DNA from: Pseudoselenomonas ruminantium
GTDB taxonomy: Bacteria > Bacillota > Negativicutes > Selenomonadales > Selenomonadaceae
Direction of reading: 5' to 3'
Assembly: GCA_015058655.1 (NCBI GenBank)
Contig: SVBX01000004.1
Span: 1 to 64,000, forward strand
DNA length: 64,000 nucleotides
Below, in pieces: positions 36,558-44,356 of this stretch; within the stretch, counting starts at the first letter, position 1, and the number at the start of each line of letters is the position of its first letter. The notes beneath the pieces are model-generated. The model was not told the DNA's origin, did not search any database, and saw only the letters and a program-made list of their open reading frames with translations. The position numbers and the translations under genes were made by a program.

Positions 36558-36587
36558 ATTATAACTCTAACTTGTTATTTCTGTCAA
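36558..36587 (-). promoter_or_regulatory. Strong promoter for the antisense RNA
   Basis: On the minus strand, TTGACA (36587-36582) and TATAAT (36563-36558) are both perfect, with an 18-base spacer. It points away from the DeoR gene, which ends at 36599, and into the toxin region. Confidence 0.7.
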
Positions 36588-36598
36588 AGACAAAATAT

Positions 36599-37354
36599 TT
36601 AGTGAATCAGCTTGACCTGCTTTTGCGCCAGGGTCTCGTCCCAGGCCTCGCCGGGGGCTTTGTCTGTGACCAGGGTGTCAATATCTGCCAGGTCGCAGAT
36701 TTTCACGAAGGCGGTCTTGTCGAATTTGGAGTTATCTGCCAGCAGCAGGGCTTTGCGTCCCTGCTGGAGCATGATCTGCTTTACGGCAGCCTCTTCCTCG
36801 TTGGACTCCATGAGACCTTTCTCCCTGTCCAGCGCCTTGCAGCTGATCAGCACGATGTCTGCATAATACCCCAGGAGGGTCTTGATGGTGCCGGCTCCCG
36901 TGAGGGCCATGGAATTTGGCCTGAGGGTTCCGCCAGTGGAGATGATGCGGAAGTCGGAGCCGGAGAAGTCGTAGGCCAGACGGATGGAATTGGTGATGAT
37001 GGTGATGTTCTTCAGTCCCTTGAGCCTGTGCAGCAGGGAGAGGCAGGTGGTGGAGGAATCCACCATGATGGTATCTCCTTCGCTGATTAGCGGCTGGGCC
37101 TTTTCTGCAATGTATTCCTTCCCCAGGCTGTTGATGGTGCTGCGCTTGAGGAAGGAAAGATCCTCCCCTGTCTGCTCGGAGAGAATAGCCCCTCCGTAGC
37201 TGCGGCGGAGGATATTCTCATTTTCCAGCTTCTCCAGATCCCGCCGCACCGTCTCCTCCGTCACCTTGAAAAGCTGGCTCAGTTCCGAAACATAGACCTT
37301 CTTTTCTTGCTTGATCTTGTCCACGATATGCTGTCGTCTTTCAATCCCCAGCAT
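36599..37354 (-). CDS. DeoR-family regulator, probable rha operon repressor
   Basis: The 251-residue protein has an N-terminal DeoR winged helix (RRQHIVDKIKQ, then VSELSQLFKVTEETVRRDLEKLE and LRRSYGGA) and a C-terminal sugar-phosphate sensor domain (VDSSTTCLSL, ITNSIRLAYDF, LLADNSKFD). DeoR proteins usually respond to a phosphorylated sugar intermediate, here plausibly rhamnulose 1-phosphate. It is convergent with the rha operon. The AACAAAACAAA box ahead of it resembles the repeats around the rhaB promoter, suggesting autoregulation. Confidence 0.85.
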   Translation of the reverse strand: MLGIERRQHIVDKIKQEKKVYVSELSQLFKVTEETVRRDLEKLENENILRRSYGGAILSEQTGEDLSFLKRSTINSLGKEYIAEKAQPLISEGDTIMVDSSTTCLSLLHRLKGLKNITIITNSIRLAYDFSGSDFRIISTGGTLRPNSMALTGAGTIKTLLGYYADIVLISCKALDREKGLMESNEEEAAVKQIMLQQGRKALLLADNSKFDKTAFVKICDLADIDTLVTDKAPGEAWDETLAQKQVKLIH

Positions 37355-37448
37355 AATCTCATCCCTTTCTTTGTTTATACCTATATTTTAACAAAACAAA
37401 GAGGGAAAAGCAAGAAAATAAAAGGAAAACAACATTTCTATCCTTTGC

Positions 37449-37479
37449 TTTGCCTACGGCAAAACTGGGGTGTTATAAT
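37449..37479 (+). promoter_or_regulatory. Promoter with TTTGCC-TAC-GGCAAA inverted repeat
   Basis: The inverted repeat at 37449-37463 is the same as at 20080-20094. TATAAT follows at 37474-37479, 35 bases before the reductase ATG. The gap to the -10 box is six bases shorter than in the other copies. Confidence 0.55.
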
Positions 37480-37514
37480 TGAATATATGGAGAATGCATG
37501 AAAGGAGCAAGGAT

Positions 37515-38465
37515 ATGAGATATTTGATTATCGGCGCAGGCGGAACCGGCGGGGCTTTGGCGGGATTTTTGGCCAGGAGCGGGCAGCAGGTTGCTCTCAT
37601 CGCCAGGGGGGCGCATCTGGCGGCCATACAGCAGGAGGGGCTGACGGTGGATTTGCCCGAGGAGAGCTTCACCGTGAAGCCGTCCGCCTATGATATGGCA
37701 GGCTACCTGCAGGCTCGGGCAGAGGGGGAGCCTGCCCCGGATATCGTCTTTGTCTGTCTGAAGGGGTACTCCCTGGAGGAGGCGGTGCCCTTCCTGAAGG
37801 AAGTGGCAGACGAGCACACCGTCATCATCCCTATCCTGAACATCTACGGTACCGGCGGCAGGCTCCAGGCACAGTTGCCGGAAAAAACCGTCACCGATGG
37901 CTGCATTTACATCCTCAGCCAGAAAGGTGAGCCGGGGCATATCAAGATGGGCGGGAATCTTTTCCGGGTGGTCTACGGCCTGCGTCGCGGCACTGCAGGC
38001 GAAGTGTCGGAGCGGGTGGAGCCAATCCTCGAAAAACTCACTGGGGAACTGCAAGAAGCAGGAGCCAAAGCCACCCATTCCCATCAGATAGAAGCGGACT
38101 GCTTCCGCAAGTTCACCCTGATTTCCCCCATGGCCACCCTGGGCGCAGCTTACGGCACAAAAGGCGCCGACCTGCATGCAGGCGGCGCCTATCGGGAGAA
38201 GTTCATAGCTTTGGTAAAGGAGCTCATGGCTATCGCCAAGGCTCAGGAAATAGCCCTGCCGGAGGATATGCTGGCAATCAATCTGAAGCTGGTGGACGAT
38301 ATGGGGGATGATGCCACCTCCTCCATGCAGAGGGATGTAGAAGCAGGCAGGCCCTCGGAAGTGGCCGGCCTTACCTACGAGGTGCCGAAGATGGCAGAAA
38401 AGGCCGGCGTGCAGGCGCCGGCCTATGAGGAAATCGGAGAACTGCTCAGGGGGCGGGGCCTGTAA
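37515..38465 (+). CDS. Ketopantoate reductase-family (ApbA/PanE-like) oxidoreductase
   Basis: This is a 316-residue NADPH-dependent 2-ketoacid or ketopantoate reductase-like enzyme. The Rossmann motif IIGAGGTGGALAGFLARSG sits at the start. The C-terminal helical domain includes CFRKFTLISPMATLGA, where the Lys corresponds to the catalytic lysine, and the SSMQRDVEAGRPSEV motif with its conserved Ser and Asp. True PanE cannot be told from paralogues by sequence alone, and no pantothenate genes are nearby. The start at 37515 follows AAAGGAGCAAGG. It is a single gene. Confidence 0.8.
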   Translation: MRYLIIGAGGTGGALAGFLARSGQQVALIARGAHLAAIQQEGLTVDLPEESFTVKPSAYDMAGYLQARAEGEPAPDIVFVCLKGYSLEEAVPFLKEVADEHTVIIPILNIYGTGGRLQAQLPEKTVTDGCIYILSQKGEPGHIKMGGNLFRVVYGLRRGTAGEVSERVEPILEKLTGELQEAGAKATHSHQIEADCFRKFTLISPMATLGAAYGTKGADLHAGGAYREKFIALVKELMAIAKAQEIALPEDMLAINLKLVDDMGDDATSSMQRDVEAGRPSEVAGLTYEVPKMAEKAGVQAPAYEEIGELLRGRGL

Positions 38466-38480
38466 GCCTTTTCGCATCCT

Positions 38481-39779
38481 CTATGGTTCGAGCCTTTCCG
38501 GCAGCCCGTCTTTCCCTGTCGTATAGGGGAAGGCGGGCGCTTCTTTTTTATCGAATCTGGCTGTATCGTCAGTCAGCAGGAAATGCTGCGGGTCAGTCAA
38601 GACCTGCCATTTCTTGCCGTAGGTGCCGGAGCCGTAGACGAAGGATGAATGATGGGCATCAACCTGACGGGTGATAGTTTGGCCTTCTGCCGTGAAGATG
38701 CGCAATTCATGCTGGGGCGAAGTTGTCAGGGCGTCCACATAGAGATAGCAGCGACCGTCAGAAAGGCTTACCAAAGTGGGGCGGATGTCAGCTGCCGGTT
38801 CGTCCTGGTAGTGCAGGGGACCAAAGTTCAGATAGGGGCCGGAATCCGTCTGGTAAATGCCGACGGCAACTCCTTCTCCATTGCCGAGGAGGGTACGAAC
38901 CGGCAGGCCGGGCATCAGCTCCATGGCGTAGGCAGCAGGGCCGCGGCGGTATTTTTCCTTGAAAAGCTCAGGGTGCTCGTCGAAGAGGACGGTGGCGCAG
39001 TAGATGCCTGCCCGCACAGGTCCCAGTCCCGGCGGGTTGAAGTAGAAAGTGGCTCCCCGTGGCTCCAGAGTCCAGGTGCCTACTCCCTCATTGCCCTCGG
39101 CCATGTAGGTGCCGCCATGACGGGAGGTGATGAGCTTGTCCCCCTCCTGCAGGCAGCGAAAGACTGCCGCTTCCAGATTGTCCCCAAACGAGGTATCAGG
39201 GTAATCGCGGCGCAGCTGCCTGGCAATGGCGGCGGCCAGCCCTTCGGCATCGGGGAAAACATCCGGCAGGGTGAGATACTTGCCGCTGGCTGTATCTATA
39301 TTCCGTCCGTAGACACTGTGCAGGTCGCCTGTCAGAGAGGGGCCACCTTCATGGATGAGATTGCGCTCCAGGAAACTCACCGCCACCGTATCTGCCCGGC
39401 GCACAAATACTTCCCGCTCCCGGAAGAAAGTCCCATCTGCCGGCAGCCCGTCAGCCAGGCGCTGCTCATGTATCTGTGTTGCTTTCTGCACATAGTTCTT
39501 CATGCCGTAGCGGGCGGCAAGGGCCTGTTCAGAACTATGGGCATCCAGCCGTCCCACGAGCTTGCCGTAATCTTTGTGATGGTTTCGCAGATGGAGGGAG
39601 GCATGGCTCAGGCAAATATCCAGTCCCCCTGTATCTGCACGGGGAGAAACAAGATGCACATGGCGCTCGATTTCCAAAGGCCGCACGCTCTCATCGGCAT
39701 AGGCATCCGCCGCCATAGCGCGGGGCAGGAGCAGGAGGGAAAGGAGACAGAAGGAGAGAATGGTTTTGACAGGGAACAT
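38481..39779 (-). CDS. Secreted DUF3298/RsiV-like protein
   Basis: The 432-residue protein begins with a signal peptide (hydrophobic SFCLLSLLLLP, cleavage after AMA at about 23). A segment at about 135-275 contains SFLERNLIHEGGPSLTGDLHSVYGRNIDTASGKYLTLPDVFPD, which matches the DUF3298 pattern of a hydrophobic strand then LTLxDLF. EGVGTWTLEPRGATFYFNPPGLGPVRAG also fits this fold. The C-terminal 130 residues may be a beta-propeller-like extension. It probably acts in the periplasm or at the surface, with unknown function. GGAGGTGACG precedes the ATG. Confidence 0.7.
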   Translation of the reverse strand: MFPVKTILSFCLLSLLLLPRAMAADAYADESVRPLEIERHVHLVSPRADTGGLDICLSHASLHLRNHHKDYGKLVGRLDAHSSEQALAARYGMKNYVQKATQIHEQRLADGLPADGTFFREREVFVRRADTVAVSFLERNLIHEGGPSLTGDLHSVYGRNIDTASGKYLTLPDVFPDAEGLAAAIARQLRRDYPDTSFGDNLEAAVFRCLQEGDKLITSRHGGTYMAEGNEGVGTWTLEPRGATFYFNPPGLGPVRAGIYCATVLFDEHPELFKEKYRRGPAAYAMELMPGLPVRTLLGNGEGVAVGIYQTDSGPYLNFGPLHYQDEPAADIRPTLVSLSDGRCYLYVDALTTSPQHELRIFTAEGQTITRQVDAHHSSFVYGSGTYGKKWQVLTDPQHFLLTDDTARFDKKEAPAFPYTTGKDGLPERLEP

Positions 39780-40109
39780 ATCGTCACCTCCGTAGCTGAA
39801 GAATGTACTTTGCCGATATAGTTCTCTGCCCGTCGGCTTTTTCCTGCTGCTTGGCGAGTCAGTTTCGCAGCTGGCAGATGTCAGGCGAACAAATCCTCTA
39901 ACTGCCGATGAAATTCATAGTGGCCTCCTTTTTACTCATATGGAATTTACTCAGTTTATTTTTACTAAAAATGTTTTGAGTAAAGATTGGCATAAATGTA
40001 GGCTTTTGTCCATCATGTGCACTTTTCTTTGATCTGGTTGCAACTATATACCAAAAGCGAAGGCGGCCCGTCGGTGGCCGCCTTTGCTTGCAATATTATT
40101 TTATAGAGT
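39780..40109. other. Intergenic region between secreted protein and PTS genes
   Basis: No gene was found. It contains TTTACTCA and ATTTACTCAG (39930-39960) and, in reverse, TTTTGAGTAAAG (39973-39984), which may be operator half-sites. The PTS terminator lies at 40053-40090. Confidence 0.5.
40053..40090 (-). terminator. Terminator of the PTS gene
   Basis: On the minus strand GCAAAGGCGGCC pairs with GGCCGCCTTCGC, then TTTTGG follows, 20 bases after the PTS stop codon. Confidence 0.75.
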
Positions 40110-41471
40110 TCACCCTTCCGTCTCCTCCGGGTCATCGAATCCCAGCAGCCAGGTGGCTGCAAAGCCTGCGGCGTAGCTGGCTGCTAGGCCCAGCAGGTAC
40201 ACGGGGATGTTGTTCACCGTGGGGGTCAGGGGGAGGCCGGAGATGCCTATGGCTCCTGCTCCTACGGCTGCGGCGGCTTCGATGGCGCCGCCTACGGTGG
40301 CTCCCAGGCAGGCGCCCAGGAAGGGCTTGCCCAGGGGGAGGGTGACGCCGTAGATGAGGGGCTCGCCTACGCCCATCATGCCTACGGGCAGGGCGGAGAG
40401 GATGGTTTTCTTGAGGAATTTGTTTTTCGTCTTGAAGTAGACGGCCAGGGCTGCACCGACTTGCCCTGCTCCTGCCATGGCGAGGATGGGCAGGAGGATG
40501 GTGACGCCGTATTGTTCAAGGAGAGCCACATGGATGGGGGTGAAGACCTGATGAACCCCCATCATCACCATGGGCAGCCAGATGCCTGCCAGGAGGGCGC
40601 CCACGGGGGCGCCGCCGGTGGCGACGGAGGCGGTGGCGGCGCTGCCGATGGCGGAGGCGATGGCGCCGCCGATGGGCTGGAACACCAGCACGGCGGCCAG
40701 GCCCGAGATCAGCAAAGTCAGGACGGGGGTGACGAAGAGGTCAAGCATCTCCGGCACCAGCTTATGCAGGCGTTTCTCGATGAAGACGGCTAACGCTGCT
40801 ATGAGGATGACAGAGATGATGCCGCCTCTGCCGGGGAGCAGCTCGTTGCCGAAAAGCTCGATGCCTTTCAGCCCCGGATGGCTGACGAAGGCGGCCAGGG
40901 CGCCGCCCAGGATGGGGGTGCCGCCGAAGACTTTGGCGGCTTGCCAGCCCACGAAGAGGTTCATGCCCCAGAAGATGGCACCGCCCAGGGTGGCCAGGGT
41001 CTGCCAGAGGGGAGAGGTAGTGATGGCAGGGTCAATCTTGGCGGCAATGGCCAGGATGCCTGTCAAGAGGCCGCAGCCGATGAAGGCGGGGATGAGGGGC
41101 AGGAAGATGCTGGCGATTTTCTTGAGGAAGGCTTTCACCGGCGTGTTGTTTTTCTGCCGGATTTCTTCATGGAGGGCTTTGCCGTCCCCGATGGCGGGAC
41201 GGGAGGGCTCTCTTTTGATTTGCTCCAGCAGGGCACTGGTGACGGCGGTGGCCTTGCCCGGCCCCAGGATGATCTGTAGTTCCTGTTCCATGACATTGGT
41301 GCCCAGGACACCGGGCAGCCGCTTCATGGCGTCCTGGTCGGCGGTGGAGACATCTTTCAGCAGGAAGCGCAGGCGGGTCATGCAGTTGTAAGCGGATTCC
41401 ACATTGGCAGAGCCGCCTGCCAGGTCGTAGAGGATTTTACCAAGTTCGGAGGGGGATAGTTCTTTGCTCAT
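40110..41471 (-). CDS. PTS EIIBC component, Glc-superfamily (sucrose/MurNAc type)
   Basis: This is a 453-residue inner-membrane sugar phosphotransferase permease. The EIIB domain (about 1-85) has the phosphorylated Cys in YNCMTRLRF. The EIIC domain follows with about ten membrane helices, including MMGVHQVFTPIHVALLEQ and GVGEPLIYGVTLPLGKPF, the substrate-binding region. There is no EIIA domain, so a Crr-like EIIA must be borrowed, as in the sucrose and N-acetylmuramate branches. Without a neighbouring hydrolase or etherase the substrate is undecided. The ATG at 41471 follows AAAGGAA. Confidence 0.8.
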   Translation of the reverse strand: MSKELSPSELGKILYDLAGGSANVESAYNCMTRLRFLLKDVSTADQDAMKRLPGVLGTNVMEQELQIILGPGKATAVTSALLEQIKREPSRPAIGDGKALHEEIRQKNNTPVKAFLKKIASIFLPLIPAFIGCGLLTGILAIAAKIDPAITTSPLWQTLATLGGAIFWGMNLFVGWQAAKVFGGTPILGGALAAFVSHPGLKGIELFGNELLPGRGGIISVILIAALAVFIEKRLHKLVPEMLDLFVTPVLTLLISGLAAVLVFQPIGGAIASAIGSAATASVATGGAPVGALLAGIWLPMVMMGVHQVFTPIHVALLEQYGVTILLPILAMAGAGQVGAALAVYFKTKNKFLKKTILSALPVGMMGVGEPLIYGVTLPLGKPFLGACLGATVGGAIEAAAAVGAGAIGISGLPLTPTVNNIPVYLLGLAASYAAGFAATWLLGFDDPEETEG

Positions 41472-41557
41472 ATATGGGTGCGTTCCTTTCTCTGTAGATA
41501 TAATTGTAGACAATGCATAAATTCTTTTTGGGGGGCAAATTTCCTGCTTCTGCTAAA

Positions 41558-41692
41558 GCCTTCTCCTTGAGGAGAAGGTGGCAGCCGAAGGCTGACGGAG
41601 GAGGTGCAGCGTATTGAGCAGAGGTGGACTGTCATAAGGAGCGTCCCACCTCATCCGCCCCTGCCGGGGCACCTTCTCCTCAAGGAGAAGGC
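41558..41692. repeat. 135 bp palindromic repeat, copy A (3' flank of DUF559 gene)
   Basis: It opens GCCTTCTCCTTGAGGAGAAGG and ends with the complementary CCTTCTCCTCAAGGAGAAGGC, with inner arms GCAGCC.GAAGGCTGAC and CCTCATCCGCCCCTGCCGGGG. The 31 bases after it run into the 3' end of the DUF559 gene. Confidence 0.85.
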
Positions 41693-41710
41693 ATTGAAGT
41701 TAGGTGCGAC

Positions 41711-42061
41711 CTATATGCCTAGATGATGCGTTATATCTTCACATACAGACCGAAAATGTTGATTGACATCCCTGTTAGAATATCTCAGAACCTTTATATC
41801 TTTTGCTTGCAAGAATTTATCTCGTTCTTCATCCTTGCAACGCCCATCTTTATCAAAGTGCTGAGAACCGTCCAATTCTATGGCTATTCTTGCATAGGCA
41901 CAATAGAAGTCAAGGATGTATTTGCCCAAAACTCTCTGTCGGTGTATAGTGACGGGCAATTTTTTCAAGCACTCATACCATAGCTTGCGCTCCTCTTTAG
42001 TCATGTTTCGGCGTAGATCTTGAGCGTATTCTTTTAATGACGGATTATGGGTACTGTTCAT
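41711..42061 (-). CDS. DUF559 (Vsr-like) endonuclease-fold protein
   Basis: The 116-residue protein of the DUF559/very-short-patch-repair-like group has RRNMTKEERKLWYECLKKLP, then FHRQRV-like VTIHRQRVLGKYILDFYC, ARIAIELDGSQHF with the catalytic Asp/Glu pair, and EERDKFLQAKDIKVLRYSNRDV. The fold is a PD-(D/E)XK nuclease, but the family has no settled function. The start at 42061 follows AAGGAAG. It is embedded between copies A and B of the 135 bp palindrome, and its last 10 bases plus flank recur as the spacer of the adjoining array. Confidence 0.85.
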   Translation of the reverse strand: MNSTHNPSLKEYAQDLRRNMTKEERKLWYECLKKLPVTIHRQRVLGKYILDFYCAYARIAIELDGSQHFDKDGRCKDEERDKFLQAKDIKVLRYSNRDVNQHFRSVCEDITHHLGI

Positions 42062-42095
42062 AGCGCACTTCCTTAGTGAAGAGCACACCCCAAAA

Positions 42096-42781
42096 GCCTT
42101 CTCCTTGAGGAGAAGGTGGCAGCCGGAGGCTGACGGATGAGGTGCAGCGTATCGGGGAGAGGCGGACTGCTTTAAGGAGCGTCCCACCTCATCCGCCCCT
42201 GCCGGGGCACCTTCTCCTCAAGGAGAAGGCATTGAAGTTAGGCGCACCCCATATGCCTAGAGCCTTCTCCTTGAGGAGAAGGTGGCAGCCGGAGGCTGAC
42301 GGATGAGGTGCAGCGTATCGGGGAGAGGTGGACTGCTTTAAGGAGCGCCTCACCTCATCCGCCCCTGCCGGGGCACCTTCTCCTCAAGGAGAAGGCATTG
42401 AAGTTAGGCGCACCCCATATGCCTAGAGCCTTCTCCTTGAGGAGAAGGTGGCAGCCGGAGGCTGACGGATGAGGTGCAGCGTATCGGGGAGAGGTGGACT
42501 GCTTTAAGGAGCGTCCCACCTCATCCGCCCCTGCCGGGGCACCTTCTCCTCAAGGAGAAGGCATTGAAGTTAGGCGCACCCCATATGCCTAGAGCCTTCT
42601 CCTTGAGGAGAAGGTGGCAGCCGGAGGCTGACGGATGAGGTGCAGCGTATCGGGGAGAGGTGGACTGCTTTAAGGAGCGCCTCACCTCATCCGCCCCTGC
42701 CGGGGCACCTTCTCCTCAAGGAGAAGGCATTGAAGTTAGGTGCGACCTATATGCCTAGAGCCTTCTCCTCAAGGAGAAGGC
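42096..42781. repeat. Array of 135 bp palindromes with 166 bp period
   Basis: Copies lie at 42096-42230, 42262-42396, 42428-42562 and 42594-42728, each exactly 166 bases from the next. A 22-base remnant at 42760-42781 holds only the joined outer arms. The 31-base spacers (ATTGAAGTTAGGCGCACCCC...CTAGA and a variant) end in the last bases of the DUF559 gene including its stop codon. Copies are nearly identical, so the array is recent. Confidence 0.9.
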
Positions 42782-42823
42782 TTCAAGGTGAGTGCCCTTT
42801 CCAAAATATCTTCTTACTGGGGG

Positions 42824-44011
42824 TCAGAGACTATTGGCAAAGTTCCTGCCGTACTGGCGGCACTCGTCAAGTTTCCCCTCGTCTGGCTGCCAGCTGCAGC
42901 GCAGGCCTTCGTTTACTAGGGCGAAGCCGCTCTTTTCCAGGTATTCGCTCAGCTGCTTCACTGCTTCGCCGCTCCAGCCGTAGCTGCCGAAGGCGGCGGC
43001 TTTTTTCTGCTTGAATTTCAGGCCCTTGATCATCTCGAGGATGCCGGCGATGGAGTAGAGGTAGCCGTTGTTGATGGTGGAGGAGCCTATGAGGATGGCT
43101 TTGGACTTGAAGACTTCGGTGCAGATTTCCGTCTTGTCCTCGGTGGCGGCGTTGTAGAGCTTCACGGCAGTGGCGGGGGAGGCTTCTTTGATGCCTTCGG
43201 CGATGCACTCTGCCATGCGGCGGGTGGCGTTCCACATGCTGTCGTAGATGAGGGTCACTTGGTCTTCCTGGTAGGCTGCTGCCCATTTGCCATAGGCTTC
43301 CACTATCTGGGCGGGGTTGTCCTTCCAGATTACCCCGTGGCTGGGGCAGATGAGGTCGAGGGGCAGGTTCAGCTTTGCGACTTCTGCCAGCTTGCGGGCT
43401 ACCATGGGGCTGAAGGGGTTCAGGATATTGGCATAGTATTTGGTGGCCTCTGCCCAAAGCTCCCCCTGGTCGGCGGTGTCATTGTAAAGGCTCTCCGTGG
43501 CGTAGTGCTGGCCGAAGCCGTCGTTGCTGAAAAGGATGTTCTCTCCCGTCAGGTAGGTGAACATGGTATCGGGCCAGTGGAGCATGGGGGCTTCGATGAA
43601 GATCAGCTCGCTTGCCCCCAGGCTCAGCTTGTCTCCGGTCTTGACATTGACGAAGTTCCAGTCCTGATGGTAGTGGCCCCGGATGATTTCCTCACCTTTT
43701 TTGGTGCAGTAGATGGGGGTGTCGGGGATTTCCCGCATCAGGGCGGGCAGGGCGCCGCTGTGGTCGATTTCGTTGTGGTTCATGACGATGAAGTCAATGG
43801 AGGAAAGGTCGATTTCCCTCTTCAGATTGGCTACGAATTCTTCGTCAAAGGGTTTCCACACCGTGTCGATGAGGGCGGTTTTTTCGTCCTGTACCAGATA
43901 GGAATTATATGAAGAACCCTTGCGGGTGGTGAACTCATGTCCGTGGAACTCCGTGAGTTCCCAGTCAATCTTGCCCATCCAGGTGACTTTATTGGTTATC
44001 TTTCTTGCCAT
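42824..44011 (-). CDS. FprA-type A flavoprotein (diiron O2/NO reductase)
   Basis: The 395-residue cytosolic protein reduces O2 to water, or NO to N2O, protecting anaerobes. The N-terminal metallo-lactamase fold carries diiron ligands in VMNHNEIDHSG (HxExDH), MLHWPDTMF, SNDGFGQHY and CPSHGVIW. The C-terminal flavodoxin domain (about 255-395) binds FMN through TLIYDSMWNATRRMA and FGSYGWSGEA. There is no C-terminal rubredoxin domain, so electrons come from a separate carrier. It fits functionally with the rubrerythrin at 59209. GGGAGGAATCGCT precedes the ATG. Confidence 0.93.
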   Translation of the reverse strand: MARKITNKVTWMGKIDWELTEFHGHEFTTRKGSSYNSYLVQDEKTALIDTVWKPFDEEFVANLKREIDLSSIDFIVMNHNEIDHSGALPALMREIPDTPIYCTKKGEEIIRGHYHQDWNFVNVKTGDKLSLGASELIFIEAPMLHWPDTMFTYLTGENILFSNDGFGQHYATESLYNDTADQGELWAEATKYYANILNPFSPMVARKLAEVAKLNLPLDLICPSHGVIWKDNPAQIVEAYGKWAAAYQEDQVTLIYDSMWNATRRMAECIAEGIKEASPATAVKLYNAATEDKTEICTEVFKSKAILIGSSTINNGYLYSIAGILEMIKGLKFKQKKAAAFGSYGWSGEAVKQLSEYLEKSGFALVNEGLRCSWQPDEGKLDECRQYGRNFANSL

Positions 44012-44130
44012 AGCGATTCCTCCCATGTAAACTTTCGTAAATGTCGTGTATTTTCCACTTCGACATGGAGCGGGAAAATCCTTTTCCTGATGTGCAGGCA
44101 ATGTCATTTAGTTAAGCGGCATTGATTCAA

Positions 44131-44270
44131 AAGCCTTCCCCTTGAGGGGAAGGTGCCCCGTTAGGGGCGGATGAGGTGGAAAGTTCTCTCGTTTATCTGC
44201 CTATACTTTTTAGGTCGCACCTCATCCGTCAGTCCTTCGGACTGCCACCTTCCCCTCAAGGGGAAGGCTT
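44131..44270. repeat. Palindromic repeat, CCCC variant (copy G)
   Basis: This is a relative of the 135 bp element, with outer arms AAGCCTTCCCCTTGAGGGG and CCCCTCAAGGGGAAGGCTT and orientation reversed. An outer imperfect repeat, CAATGTCATT...(44098) and AATGACATTG (44278-44287), surrounds it. Confidence 0.8.
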
Positions 44271-44301
44271 AACTTAATGACATTGGATGTGCAGGAGGGC
44301 A

Positions 44302-44335
44302 ATAAAATGCTCCGAAGGAGCGTTTCCTTCGGAGC
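44302..44335 (-). terminator. Terminator of the autotransporter gene
   Basis: GCTCCGAAGGA and TCCTTCGGAGC form a perfect stem, followed on the minus strand by ATTTTATT, 20 bases past the stop. Confidence 0.8.
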
Positions 44336-44356
44336 GGGAGTTTATGAAATGATTCT

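Noticed and set aside
42096..42781. CRISPR-like regular spacing
   Set aside because: The repeats are 135 bp palindromes with identical 31-base spacers. CRISPR needs short repeats with unique spacers, and no cas genes are present.
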